A stretch of 64,000 bases of DNA from Phlyctochytrium arcticum. Lineage: Eukaryota; Chytridiomycota; Chytridiomycetes; Chytridiales; Chytridiaceae. Below, piece by piece: positions 13,501-24,536 of this stretch. The stretch covers positions 496,001 through 560,000 of the forward strand of contig JAHLKI010000015.1 in NCBI GenBank assembly GCA_025602905.1, read 5' to 3'. The notes under the pieces were generated by a model, which did not search any database, was not told the DNA's origin, and saw only the letters and a list, made by a program, of their open reading frames with translations. How positions within the stretch are numbered: the stretch's first letter is position 1; every line of letters begins with the position of its first letter. A program made the position numbers and the translations under genes.

Positions 13501-15145
13501 AGACGACAAGTTAAAGAGCATGCAGGTATAGTTTCACATAGCAATGCTTTTTGGAGGGCATAATCCTCACTGCCAACCTTTACAGAAAGAAATCGCATCA
13601 AGCCGAGCAAAGTTAGCCAAGGCAGAGCCAAGTATCGCAAACGCGCAGCAAGAACTCGATGTTTGTAAGGGAGAGTCTCTCGAACTGGAAAAGGAGGTGG
13701 AAACCATGATCGATCAGATTTCCCGCTTGGAGCAAACCATAGCGGAAATTGAAACCGAAGATGCTCGCATGAGAGAGGAGCTGGCACTGGTCAAGGTAAG
13801 TTTGTTGTGGCATTCGCACTGATATCGGTTCTTATGAAATGGTAATCCAGAAAGAGTTTGATCGTGCCGAAGCAGCTCTGCAAAGCGAGCGACAAACCCT
13901 TTCGGCTTTCGACACCGAGACAAAAGCGTTGGATGCCCAAAAACGTGAAAAGAAGCAGTTGCTTGAAGACTACACACTTAATGCCCAGAAGTTGCGACAC
14001 GAGCTCGAAAAGTTTGAGTCTGACCGCGAGCACGCTTCTCGTAAAGTCGCAGAATTGTTGACCCAAAATCCATGGATCCCCCATCAGAAGCAGTCAGTTT
14101 TAAATAAAGATTGACCAATCTCCCATACTAATGAATGTTGTGCAGACTATTTGGCAAGCCCGGCACGGATTACGATTTCGCAAAGAGTGATGTGGCCGAA
14201 GTTAAGCGCAGGATCGCCGATTTGGAGAAACAACGCAAGGCTCTGGAGCGAAAACTGGATCACAATGTCATGGATAAATTTGACAGGTAGACCGACAGAG
14301 GATCTTTTGTACTACTTGCATACCCTTAATCGTCTTCCTTCGTAATCAGGGTGGAAAAGAAGGAAGTGACGTTACGTCAAATGCTTTCGACAGTCCAGCG
14401 CGACAAGAGAAAGATTCAAGAGACTATTCAAGAACTGGATAAGTACAAGCGCGAAGCACTACAAAAGACCTGGGAGAAAGTTAACGTGTAAGTCGCATTT
14501 TCTCATTCGGGATTCAGTAATCTAATCATTCTTCTTGTATCAGAGATTTTGGAGCCATTTTCGCCGATTTGCTTCCAGGAAACTGGTCCAAGCTCGAACC
14601 TCCAGCCGGTCAGGATATCTTCGATGGTTTGGAGGTCAAAGTTGCCCTTGGTGGTGTATGGAAGCAAAGCTTGACAGAACTCAGTGGCGGACAAAGGTAT
14701 ACAACGTCGCATGACTTTTGGTTCCGAGCTGTTTCTAAAGTCAACGAAGGTCGCTTATTGCACTATCGCTTATTCTCTCGCTGCTGCAATACAAACCTGC
14801 TCCCATGTACATTTTGGATGAAGTGGACTCGGCACTCGACCTGTCACATACCCAGAACATTGGGCAATTGATTCGGACTCGCTTCAAGGGGTCACAATTC
14901 ATCATTGTGTCATTGAAGGATGGCATGTTTAATAATGCAAATGTTTTATTCAAAACGAAGTTTAGAGAAGGAGTATCAACAGTTGAGGTGAGTAGAATGG
15001 CCCAAATGAGACTGAAGCACCGGTTTAATACTCTATCTGTCAGCGGACATCGCAAAGGGACAGGGAACGGTCGGGCGGGAAATCTGTTAGCAAAGCACGA
15101 GCCACGCCGGGGTCTGCACTGACTGCCCGTGCAGTGAGGGCTTAG
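10527..15145 (+). CDS. SMC2: Condensin subunit SMC2 (chromosome segregation ATPase)
   Basis: Core ATPase of condensin, which pairs with SMC4 to compact mitotic chromosomes. The frame runs through about 17 short introns. Seen in order: the start [20 protein letters not shown]; Walker [38 protein letters not shown]; a first coiled coil from about 11290; the hinge region with [14 protein letters not shown] and [15 protein letters not shown]; a second coiled coil; the SMC2-type stretch NPWI...[10 protein letters not shown]; the ABC signature [10 protein letters not shown]; and Walker [15 protein letters not shown]. The last exon adds a basic tail ending ARAVRA. Every junction I checked keeps the family reading, for example LSH joined to [10 protein letters not shown] and GQLQ to EANKAIS. 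It converges on UTP22 with a 204-base gap. Confidence 0.96.
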
Positions 15146-15349
15146 GAATCATTGGCTTATCAGCGGACTATTGATTGCTTCAACTCTTCGACCGCTCTTC
15201 ATATTATAGAATGACGATTCTGTATATAATTTTGTAGATAGATTCAGGGAAGAGCAGCCTGCGATGGTGGACACATGATTAATATTTACATTGGTAACGA
15301 GAATAAAAAAATAAATAGTTTGAAACGCAGACAAGACTCGCTCCTATCC

Positions 15350-18300
15350 CTACGAATCGTTGATAATGTCTACACATGCAACGAGACCAGCGCCTAAACG
15401 TTCCATCTCTGCGGCCATGGCCGGGAAATTGGGCTTGACAGGCCAACTTTGCTTCTTTCCTTTTGACTTTCCGACAGAATTCGAGTTCGCCTGAAAAGGG
15501 AGATGCATGTCAGTTGCCGCTTTCTAGATGCAATTGCTTGAGAGACAAAAACATACCTTTAATTCATCTTCCGATAAGGCTGGCGTAACATTGTACGAAA
15601 CATTCACTTTCCATAAATGGGGTTGGACAGCCTTTGGATTCCATACCACGCCGATATAGTCACCACCGTAAGTATCATGGAAGAACAAGGCTAGGTGTCC
15701 GAAAGCCTGCCGTAACTCTTTGAGCAAACACTGCGCGGGATCGATTTCAGCCAAAATAATCAACTCCCGGTCGACAGATGAAGTCAAGTTGCGAAATTTG
15801 GGGCGATTGTGGCCAGCAACTTCGGGATCGTAGGAGAGGGATTCACGGAATCGTGACAATTTTGACGGGTCGAGGCGAAGAACTAGGTCGTAACCTGAGG
15901 TGGAAGCGAAGAATAGTTTGGCAATATGGCCGTCATTTCCGCCCTCTGCGACAAGTTGCTCAAGATGTTTGAGACCTGCTTTGGCCAGCTTGCGTATGCG
16001 CTCTACAATGACGAATTCGGGGTGTTCAGAACTGTAATAAGAGCCTTCAATATCTCGTTCGGTAGCCACAAACATAACGGGTTTAAGCTTGCTGAGCGGA
16101 ACCGTAGGGGCAGCTCCTTGGGCGGCCAGGCCACGAGATTGACGAAATTGCTCATTGATTTTCGCTCGAACATCAGTGGTGAGGACACCCTTCTCTGTTT
16201 CAACAATGAGCGGGTCGCGTGCCCAGTCCCACGTGCGGAAAAGATCCAGCACTCGTGCAAAGCCCGCCCAGGCGCTCGCTGGGGCTTCCCATGGGCTCGG
16301 ATCAACAAAGACTTTGGCGCAGATAAGTTCAAGGAGTTCGGGATTAATTTGAGTGGAGAGAAGGTGGGCACCTATCCAGCGCTTTGTAATACGGATGGTT
16401 GGTGTGAGGAATGGAAAAGCAACGCACAACTGGCGAATACGATCCGCATGCGCCGGTAATTTGATGAATCGTCGTTCGTACGATGACTGGGCAGCAATTA
16501 AAGCAGATTTGCGAGCCGAATCAACGTCTCGTTCGGCCAATCCGTTTTCAAATAAAATAGCCTCACGGGGTACATGAATGCTACATCGGAATGTGTAACG
16601 TTCGGTTGTCGTCACTTCCAGATATCCGCAATCGAGCAAATCCTCGCCTTCTCCGGTTGAAACTGTTGTTCGTGTGCCAGGATGCTGTTCTTTGAACAAA
16701 CTCGCAATCTTCAAATAGAACGCCCGCTTTGTTAGTTGAATAGCTTCCACATCATCTGGCCAGCTGCCCGAGCTCTCGAATACAATAACAACGTCCAAGG
16801 GAGCGTGATAAGGGCGGTAGGTATCGGCCGCAGCTTCTTGTTCAGTCATCTTGGGCTGGGGAATGAACACAGAGCAGTATCGGAGACCTTCGGCAACTGG
16901 GATAGTCTGGCTGATAGAGAGTGGGAGTCCATCGAGACTCCGTAAATGTTTGGAAAATGCGTTGTAAGCATCCATGACTCCTTGGAAGGTTTTAACCTCT
17001 TGTACAATCCCCGGTGCGTGAATAAAACGATTGAATTGACCTGACCAATACTGAAGACCCTTTCTTGGATTTACTCCAAAATGGCGCTCCAACAAGTGAG
17101 CGACCATCTGTTGCACAATTAAGGCCCTAAGCTCCAACGTTCCGTCTGACTCGAAAAGTACACTTTCGAGAATACTACCGTCTTTGAATCGGCGCACTTC
17201 CGCTTTGTCCCCCCATAACTCTCGAAACTCTGCCGCTGCTACGGCATCCTCAGCTGATGGACCATGCTCCACCGCGCGATTGGAATGTTCAGCATCCAAA
17301 ATGATCCCGACTTGCAGTGCGATATCTTCTTGCTCAAACGAAGGTGGTTCTTGCTCACATGGCCAACCTCCCAGTGGATCTGACCGTGCACAAATGAGCC
17401 GCACCCGATTTGTGAGGGCCCGCTTCAAAAGTGCTGGAATGTGAGACCGAGCAAACTGATGAATGCATGGAATATCGAGCGCTACGGCAGTGGTGTAAGC
17501 TTTCGGCGTCTTTGTCAGAGGTGCTACATGAGCGATGTTGTCGTAAGACAAGTGCAAAACTTCGACCTTTTTCAAAAATAGAGAATCGAATCGGTCAATT
17601 TGGTTGTCATTCAGCAGTTCTAAACTGTGGCGTGCTTCGTGCTGCAGCTTGTCCAGGTCCCCAGTCGACATGCCAGCCGCCAGATTGATTTTTCCAGATG
17701 GTCCCACAATTACCACATCGTACTGCTCCGCAAACGCACTCGCGGAGAATTCGCTGTCTTCAAGTGGTTTTCCATCAGCAGTCATGAAGAGGGGATTTGC
17801 CTTGAAGTCATTAGTCGCGATGAACTCGATCGTCACTTTCAACAACTGATATGGACTGAAGCTGTTTCCCAATCTACGGTTTCCATGTTTGTCATTCGTT
17901 CGAAGCAAATAGCCCATTATCATGGCAAACAGAAAACCGTTGAAATCTCCCGATTGACCAAAACCGCGCTGGTTGAGCCATACTTTGGCTAGGATGCAGG
18001 CATCCCGAAACCCGGCGCAATTCGTGACGTGCTGGTGTAGGATGTTCATATGCGTGACGGGGGTTGTATCATGCAGCAATGCGGCGTTGTAGTGTGGGGT
18101 TGGTGTATGATCAGCTGTCGAATTAGGGGAGATGTAAGATGGGCGAACATTGTTTCGACCAGGGGCGAGACGTGCAGGGGGGAAAACGGTGGAAGGTATA
18201 GTGACAAAGATGCGAATCTGAAATCCAAGTTTCGCGAAATTGTACTCGGGTACACTGCCTGTTGATCGAAGGACTAATATTGGCCGGCGCCGATCGTTTT

Positions 18301-19093
18301 GAAAGGCTTCAAACTCCAAGGTGATTCCCAAATCGTCTTGTCGTTTCTTGAGTTCTGCAGCAAGAACCGAAAGGTAATATGCTCGTTTGTAAAAGTACCG
18401 GTAATTGACGTGATCTTTCTCCTGAAACAGTGATTCGGGCATTTGAATGGCAAGATCAACATTGCTGCCAGAAGGTCCCTTCGCAAGGGTTTTCATAAGA
18501 TAACTTCCCACCACAAACACCTTTGTAGGTTTTTTGAAACCAAACTTGTATTGCGCATCCGATGGTGGTTTGACTTCTGGAAACGGGATATGGATGCCTT
18601 CTGATGCCAAGCCAGAGGTCGCATGAGAAACAGATAGGTCCTCGATGTCCTGAGCAGAGTCCAATGTTTCTTTGATCACCCGAAGAGCCTTCTCGAGAGG
18701 GGTGGTACGAGTATAGTCTACGCGCACTTCCTTCAAGAGTTCCTCGATTTGTAGCTTGAAGAGATTCGATTTGAACAAGTCCGTTGCGCCTTTCAGCTCT
18801 TGAATTTCCTCATTTGTGGGTGCTTTAAACAATTTATCCCCCGACGGCCTCTCCTTCCGTGGCTTCCCAACTTGAGTCGATTCTTCACCGTTCGCCTCCC
18901 CCGTAACATGGTCCGTGTCGGAATCATTGTCTTCCTCTACAAACGTGTTATTCTGACCTTCTTCATCATCGCTTGCACTGTCGTCGTCGTCAGAAGCATC
19001 AATGTACGGGTCAAGCACAACAGCTGGTCGCTTTTTCGCTCCAGCTTCCTCACCGGATCCGCTTGCAGCGGCTTTCCGTTTGACTGCGACCAT
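15350..19093 (-). CDS. UTP22: UTP22 / NRAP nucleolar protein (NOL6 family)
   Basis: Nucleolar protein of the UTP-C module of the small-subunit processome, acting in pre-18S rRNA processing. It has a nucleotidyltransferase-like fold that is repeated in the family as Nrap domains. Two exons, 19093-15557 and 15490-15350, encode 1225 residues. The N-terminus is acidic and disordered (DASDDDDSASDDEEG). The Nrap domains then follow with KVFVVGSYLMKTLAKGPSGS, GFRDACILAKVWLNQRGFG, RRFKDGSILESVLFE and FPFLTPTIRITKRWIGAHLL. The last exon gives NFPAMAAEMERLGAGLV, the conserved C-terminus. A longer open frame starts at a TTG at 19138; the first ATG, MVAVKRKAAA, is used. It lies close to KRR1, another processome gene, but in its own transcription unit. 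Confidence 0.94.
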
Positions 19094-19553
19094 GTCTAAT
19101 GTGATGCTGCTGCGTTTTGTGAATTTGTGTTTTGGCAAATGTGCAAACTCAGTCCAAAAAGAAATACGTTCGAGTGCACTCCAAGGCGCGCGGGAGCTTG
19201 TTGTGTGGCGCAGTCGTAGCTCCTTCCGAGCCTAAATCCGAGGATCTGATATTCGGAAGTCTCTCAAAATACGACTGACAAGTTTTTTTCTACGGGATGG
19301 AAGAGAATCCAATACCCTCAGAAGCTTTTCATACAACGGTCCTTGCGGACACTTCAAGGTAATAAAAAAATTGACCGCGGTATTAGATACATTGTCGTTT
19401 ACAGGTATGTCAGCCAAAAAGGTGCGCGGGATATACATTTTTAGCTTTGATGATGCAAAGCAAAGGAAATTGACGGGGTGAAGTAGGGAGCCAAGCTTCA
19501 GGGGTATTGGTGCGGACTCTGCACAACGATTAAGCTTTGGGGGGATGTATGTA
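19094..19553. other. Intergenic region UTP22 start / PHF14-like stop
   Basis: 460 bases holding the UTP22 promoter and the 3' flank of the PHD-finger gene. I see no gene, repeat or clear motif. Confidence 0.4.
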
Positions 19554-21782
19554 TCAGGTGGTGTAGCGGGTCGGTGCCGAACGCAGCCTCTTTGGTCTGT
19601 TCCCGAGGTCTTCCGAGTCTGGATCTGGCTCATCGAAGTCAGCTTTACGTTTCTCTACCGGACTATTTTCCGCGCTGGTATCTGCAGAACTATCACATTC
19701 CTCACATCTGTATGACAATTAGTCCAGAACAAGAAAGCTGTACCTGTAACATAAAACATACCTCCACGCGTATCCTCGCGGAGGCATCCTGGTAACGGGA
19801 GGATCGAGACATCCAGAATGAAAGCACCGTGCACATTGCGTGCACTGGATGAGGCGATACGCACTTATCAGCCGTCGACCAGAACTTGTTCCGCCGCCTT
19901 GTGAGCTACTGGTTGAGTCCGTCCGGATCATGTGAGCTGGGCAAGCGGGCGGGGTCCCCTGAGAAGCGTTTCCCCCACTACCGGCACCTTCAAATGTTCG
20001 GCAGATCGCGCATATGCCTGACACGCCTTTGCCGTGACTCCAAAGCGCCTTTTTGCGACCTGGGCCCCGTCGGTTGGGCGTAATAAAAGACTTGGGGCCA
20101 TATGCTGGCGCGATATCCTCAGTGTGCGTCGGTTGCTTTTGCGCAGTAAGATAGGCAGCGACAAACGTTGCCTCAAACTCTGCCTTCACAGACGCATCGG
20201 AAGAAGTCTGAAACAGTCTATCTATCACATCGCTTCGGTCCACCGCCGGCGAACCGTTCCTGTGATCAAACGTTCGGAACATGGATATCAGGTCATCCTT
20301 GAATGAATCCGTTTCATTCAGCAAACTTTGCAGTTCGCGTCGCGACTCGTCAATGTTTCGTTCACTATTGGCCAGGTCTTTATGAAGCTTTTGGAGAGCA
20401 ATCTGATGACTATTGCGTTCCGCCTCATTACGAATGGTGTCATGCATCAAACGAGTGACTTCGGCATCTTGGCCCTCCTTGAGTTGTGCAAAGGCCGTTT
20501 CTATGATTGCGCATGGATCATATTGGCGTTCGCCTTTTAATGGTACCATCTTCTCGTTCCGCTCAATGTCTGCTAGCCCTTTGTATTTACTGCGCACCCA
20601 TTTTGCCCATGGATTGAGCTTCAAAATTATTAAGCGACCTTTAGATTTGTAACATTCAATCGCTCAAAGACAGTGCGCGACTTACCCGTGCATCATGGGT
20701 TGCATGTTGCTTGCAATAAACAAAATATGGATGCGCCATATCGGGATCCGGTAGCTCCTCTAGTAGGTTGTAGTCAGATGCACAGGTCGCATGTACCTAG
20801 ACGTGCAAATCAGAACCTATTGATTTAATCATGTACCACCAGCGACACAACATACTGCGTTTTTGCATTGTGCTGCATCGCAGGAGCGCTTGCATCCGTA
20901 AGACTTATCCCCTTGGGACGTGCAAATACTGCACTCCTGGATGACCAACATCGTCAGGCAACAGGTATACAAACCCTACAGTGTGGGCAAACCTTCTTCC
21001 AGTCTTTGATGTCATGATGGGTTATGACTGTACGATCAGCTCTACGTGAACATTAGCTACGAGTCTACTCAAAGGTGGACAATCTCAGCTCTCTCACAAT
21101 GCTTCGTTCCTCTGGAAGTAGTCTGAGCATCACATAACGGCAGATGCATGTAATGGGAAACGCAGGCTTACCGCTTCCAACGTCCACGACAAACATAGCG
21201 TGTGAATCCAATAATCTGTATCAGCAATCTGTCGCAAGTAACCGTCTTTGGATGGACAAATAACACATCGCTATAAACATGATTCGTGAGAATGGAATGA
21301 TGACAGAGTCAACATTCAACCACATACTGCGAATGAACTATCTGTAAGACGACAACGAGGGCATTTCCAGCCGGGAAAAGTGGCCACAGACTCTTCGGCC
21401 ACACAGAACGGGTGAACGACAACCGCACAATCTGCGCCCGCACAGACTACCACCGATCCTTGTCCCTCGATGCAGATACAGCAGAGACCAGGTTGTTTTG
21501 ATTTCTGCCATCCATCCCCAATTAACTATGTACCCTACAACACAACTTTTACCTAGATCTTACCCATTCAGCTAAGAAATCTAGTCGTCCATCTTGGCCT
21601 TTCATCATCAAAGTGCCGCTGTCTTGAGCAACCTCATGGTTCTCATTCTTGACCATCGATAGTTCAACTTTAGTCGCAACCTTTTTCGAATTTGTCTTTT
21701 TCGGCACCATTCTCCTGGTACCAGTACTTTCGCGCTTTGTGCGGGCTGCTACGAAATTCAATAGGATGGTTGATGAGTTCAT
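19554..21782 (-). CDS. PHF14-like multi-PHD-finger chromatin protein
   Basis: Multi-exon gene on the minus strand encoding roughly 600-650 residues. Exon 1 (21782-21564) starts MNSSTILLNFVAARTKRE and is basic. It is followed by a PHD finger (CCICIEGQGSVVVCAGADC, then HPFCV and WKCPRCR), a zinc-knuckle-like stretch (CVICPSKDGYLRQIADTDYW then IHTLCLSW), and an extended PHD half (CSICTSQGDKSYGCKRSC, then HATCA and HPYFVYCKQHATHDA). A coiled-coil middle begins LNPWAKWVRSKYKGL, and a last PHD finger is CAICRTFEGAG...CARCFHSGCLDPPV...WRCEECD. The arrangement PHD-knuckle-ePHD-PHD and the FxYCKQHA stretch match animal PHF14, a histone-tail reader. The C-terminus after EKRKADFDEPD is basic. Exact exon borders in the middle are less certain than the ends. 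Histone binding is inferred from the domains. Confidence 0.75.
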
Positions 21783-22324
21783 GGGTGCATACTTTTGTGA
21801 GGCTCCGAACCCTCAAAGTGCCTGAAGGAGTTGTGCACGGCATTAAGGAAACTTACACATGGTAGAGTACAACGATGGGTGATGATAGTTGAGGGTGTGT
21901 TCGCAGGTAGATGATGGTTATGCGGTGGTAAATTTTTGTGAATTGCACAATTGCACAAAGTAATTCTCCGGGGGAAAACGTCCGTCGGCGGAACCTTTTG
22001 AGGGGATTTGCTTATGTCATGGACTCTCGAGAAATCTGGACAGCGCTCCAAATGAACTCAGATGTATTGTACTCAGATGGAAGGCAAGGAAAGATGGTTG
22101 CGGCCAAAAAATATATCTTTTAATTGTTACAGTAAGTTGCAGTAGTTACAGTGGAATGAGATCTATGATATCTACAATATGGTACTACATCTAAAAGGTA
22201 CTCGGCCAAATGTAGAGAAGCGTCCTGCGTTTCTAGAAGTAATGTACAGAAGCGTCCTGCGTTTCAAGGAAAAATGTACAGAAGCGTCCTGCGTTTCCAG
22301 GAAAAAGCCAAAAGGTGGAAAGGC
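21783..22324. other. Intergenic region with LPMO 3' flank
   Basis: 542 bases between the PHF14-like start and the LPMO stop, both minus-strand genes. It holds the 32-base tandem repeat listed separately at 22210-22305. The rest is AT-rich and shows no frame of interest. Confidence 0.5.
22210..22305. repeat. Three tandem 32-base units behind the LPMO gene
   Basis: Units at 22210-22241, 22242-22273 and 22274-22305, each exactly 32 bases. All contain the core AGAAGCGTCCTGCGTTTC and differ mainly in the last 10 bases. Read on the plus strand, the core can fold as a 6-bp hairpin (GAAGCG with CGTTTC, one G-T pair) around TCCTG. The array lies 19 bases beyond the stop of the minus-strand LPMO gene, so it is probably within its 3' untranslated region. 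Confidence 0.9.
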
Positions 22325-23320
22325 TTACGCAGAGCACTGAATGTACTTGCCGACAGCCTTGCATGTTGTCCCGGGGGCACATTCCTGAACCGTAGGTACG
22401 AAAGAAGCAGAGCCAGGATTGCACATGACGAAAGCCGCTCCAGCGCACTCCATAAAGGCCCCAGAGGAGCAAGCAGAACCGGCACCGGGCGCGGGAGCCT
22501 TGGGGGGAGACGGCGCGGGCGTTGGGTTGGAAGTCGGTGCCGGAGCGGGGGCCTTGTTTGTCGCGGTCGGGGGAGGAACGGCGGGGGTAGAAGGGGCTTT
22601 GGGCGCTGGGGGAGCCGCGGTGGGTGCCGTGGGGGTTTTGGGGGCCGTGGGAGTCTTAGGGGCCGGGGGAGCAGGAGCAGGTGCATTTCCTCCAGAGCTT
22701 CCAGCGCCAATGGAGATTTGAGGGCGAGTGGCAAACAGTTCACGGCCGTCGTTCGAGGTGCTACCGGTGGGCATCTCACCGACTGTTGGTTTTCCAGGTA
22801 GGTTGACGACAAGCAGCTCCGGTCCAGAGAAGCCGCTACCACCTCCTTCGATGGTCACATCGGCGCAGTTCATGTAGTATTCGCGGTTGCCGATAGCGTT
22901 GATCCAAGTCCAGCCGAATACAGCGTTTCCAGAAGGGAATCCAGCAGGGATTGGAACGTTGTAGTTGTTGTCACCATTGTTCTTGACACAGTCGCGAATG
23001 ACATCTTGAACGACGACCCACTTTTGGCCATCGGTAGAGAGAGCAAATTGACAATGGCCGCCGGCGTGGTTGGCTCCACCAGTGATGGTAACGGGAATGG
23101 AAGATCCGGCCCTGATGCTTTGAACGCTCTTGCCCTTGGGCTTGCCACCGCAAGGAAATGATCGCTCTCCGCCCAGCGGAGTGGTGAGACTGAAGTCGGG
23201 CTCGCCGACGGGAGGCGCGACGTTGCCACGGGGGGTGGGGTTGGACATGCGCATGTGGGCACTGACGCTAGAGGCGAGACCAGCTACGCCGAGAAGAGTG
23301 ATGAGGTTGATTTGGACCAT
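22325..23320 (-). CDS. Secreted AA11-like lytic polysaccharide monooxygenase with CBM19
   Basis: Single exon, 331 residues. Residues 1-21 are a signal peptide ending VSA, so cleavage leaves His22 at the mature N-terminus, the first ligand of the copper histidine brace. A second His is in NHAGGHCQFALS (H85 most likely, or H89). The stretch WTWINAIGNREYYMNCADVTI matches AA11-type chitin-active enzymes, where a Tyr completes the copper site. A Pro/Ala/Thr-rich linker from about residue 215 to 280 leads to a six-Cys tail (ACSSGAFMECAG... to KYIQCS) resembling chitin-binding family CBM19. The inferred role is oxidative cleavage or remodelling of chitin outside the cell, of its own wall or of a substrate. 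Codons strongly favour C at the third position, unlike most neighbours, suggesting high expression. A GC-rich antisense frame over the linker is a shadow. Confidence 0.85.
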   Translation of the reverse strand: MVQINLITLLGVAGLASSVSAHMRMSNPTPRGNVAPPVGEPDFSLTTPLGGERSFPCGGKPKGKSVQSIRAGSSIPVTITGGANHAGGHCQFALSTDGQKWVVVQDVIRDCVKNNGDNNYNVPIPAGFPSGNAVFGWTWINAIGNREYYMNCADVTIEGGGSGFSGPELLVVNLPGKPTVGEMPTGSTSNDGRELFATRPQISIGAGSSGGNAPAPAPPAPKTPTAPKTPTAPTAAPPAPKAPSTPAVPPPTATNKAPAPAPTSNPTPAPSPPKAPAPGAGSACSSGAFMECAGAAFVMCNPGSASFVPTVQECAPGTTCKAVGKYIQCSA

Positions 23321-24536
23321 GTTGGTGAAGTTCTATGGGAGACTAGATGGGGGTCTATGTGTAAATGAGGGTGGTGGATGAGGCAGCTGGCCGGCAGTGG
23401 ATGAAGAAAGAAGGTGAGGGGGCCGGGGGCTCTTTTTAAAGCATCCTGTCGCCGGCCACGACCACCAAGTTGGAGCCCGCCGAAGGCTCGCCGCGAAGGC
23501 CAAGGGCCAAGAACTTCGACGCGACGAGCCTCTCTGGATGCACCACGCGTAGGTGGCACAGCCAGCCAACGGCGGTGTTTCAGGATTGTCGCAGAGCCCG
23601 ATAATACAGGCGAAAAGTTATCCGGATCGCCCAGCTTTTTTTTGGGCGTGAGTGATTACCCGGTGTATGAAACAAAACTCCATCCGGGCAACGACAGATA
23701 TCGTTAGAACAGCTCTCTGTCGCATCGTCGGGATTCTTTCTTAGTCCCTCCCGAATGTGCATCAGTGTACCGTGTATGAACGCTGAGCTACATTGGTTTT
23801 TTTACGCCAGCGGCACTTTTAATTTGCGCTGGCAGCTGTGCTTGCATACACCACAAACGTAGATCTAATAGCATCATCCGCATGGAAGGGAGATGTGGTG
23901 TAAGGAGGATGTACGTACACGTGATGCCAGGGTTTTGATTATAGAATTTTGAGGCTCGGCGCTGCGGCCTGAGCTGCGGCAGTCTGCTCCCTTGCCGCCG
24001 CCCATTTTGCCGGCGGTCATCCATGGATGCTCTCTGCGCATCGGTCTCCGACCCCAGATTCTCGAGCACTATCAAACAATATTTGCAGTCTCTCATCCGT
24101 TTCAATCAGAGGAATCGGATGGATTTTGAGTAAATTTTAACAGCAAAACATTTGTGAATGTAAAACACAAAGAGAATGTCGACGCCGAGGTAATTTTGAG
24201 AATCTCCGTACAAAACTCTATCAAAGGGGTTTGCAAAAGTCTCTTACTTTCCATGGCTGGCGTCTTTGCGGAATAAAGATCAGTTTGCACTGGTCAGCCC
24301 CGGCTATTTCACAGTTTCACTGTTTCAAAGATTCTGCAACAGAACGCCAGCTATTAAAAATTTCTCACAAGGGTAAACCATAAATTAAACAAAAAAAACT
24401 ATCTATATATACATGCCCGGCATGAAACTGGGTCCGTGGCAAAATTACGGCCGGGTAGCGCCCGTGGGATCAAGGAGAAAGCTGAAATGTGTAGGAATGG
24501 TTGCGGGTTGTATGATGGGATCTGGGCGGATTTTTG
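23321..24536. other. Intergenic region upstream of the LPMO gene
   Basis: About 1.2 kb. The part next to 23320 should hold the LPMO promoter and 5' untranslated region; the far end is the 3' flank of the exonuclease-domain gene. It contains a CACGTG core near 23917 and several open frames of no recognisable family. I see no RNA gene or repeat. Confidence 0.4.

Noticed and set aside
22419..22801. GC-rich Gly/Ala/Arg-rich plus-strand frames
   Set aside because: They are shadows of the Pro/Ala/Thr linker of the LPMO gene on the minus strand.
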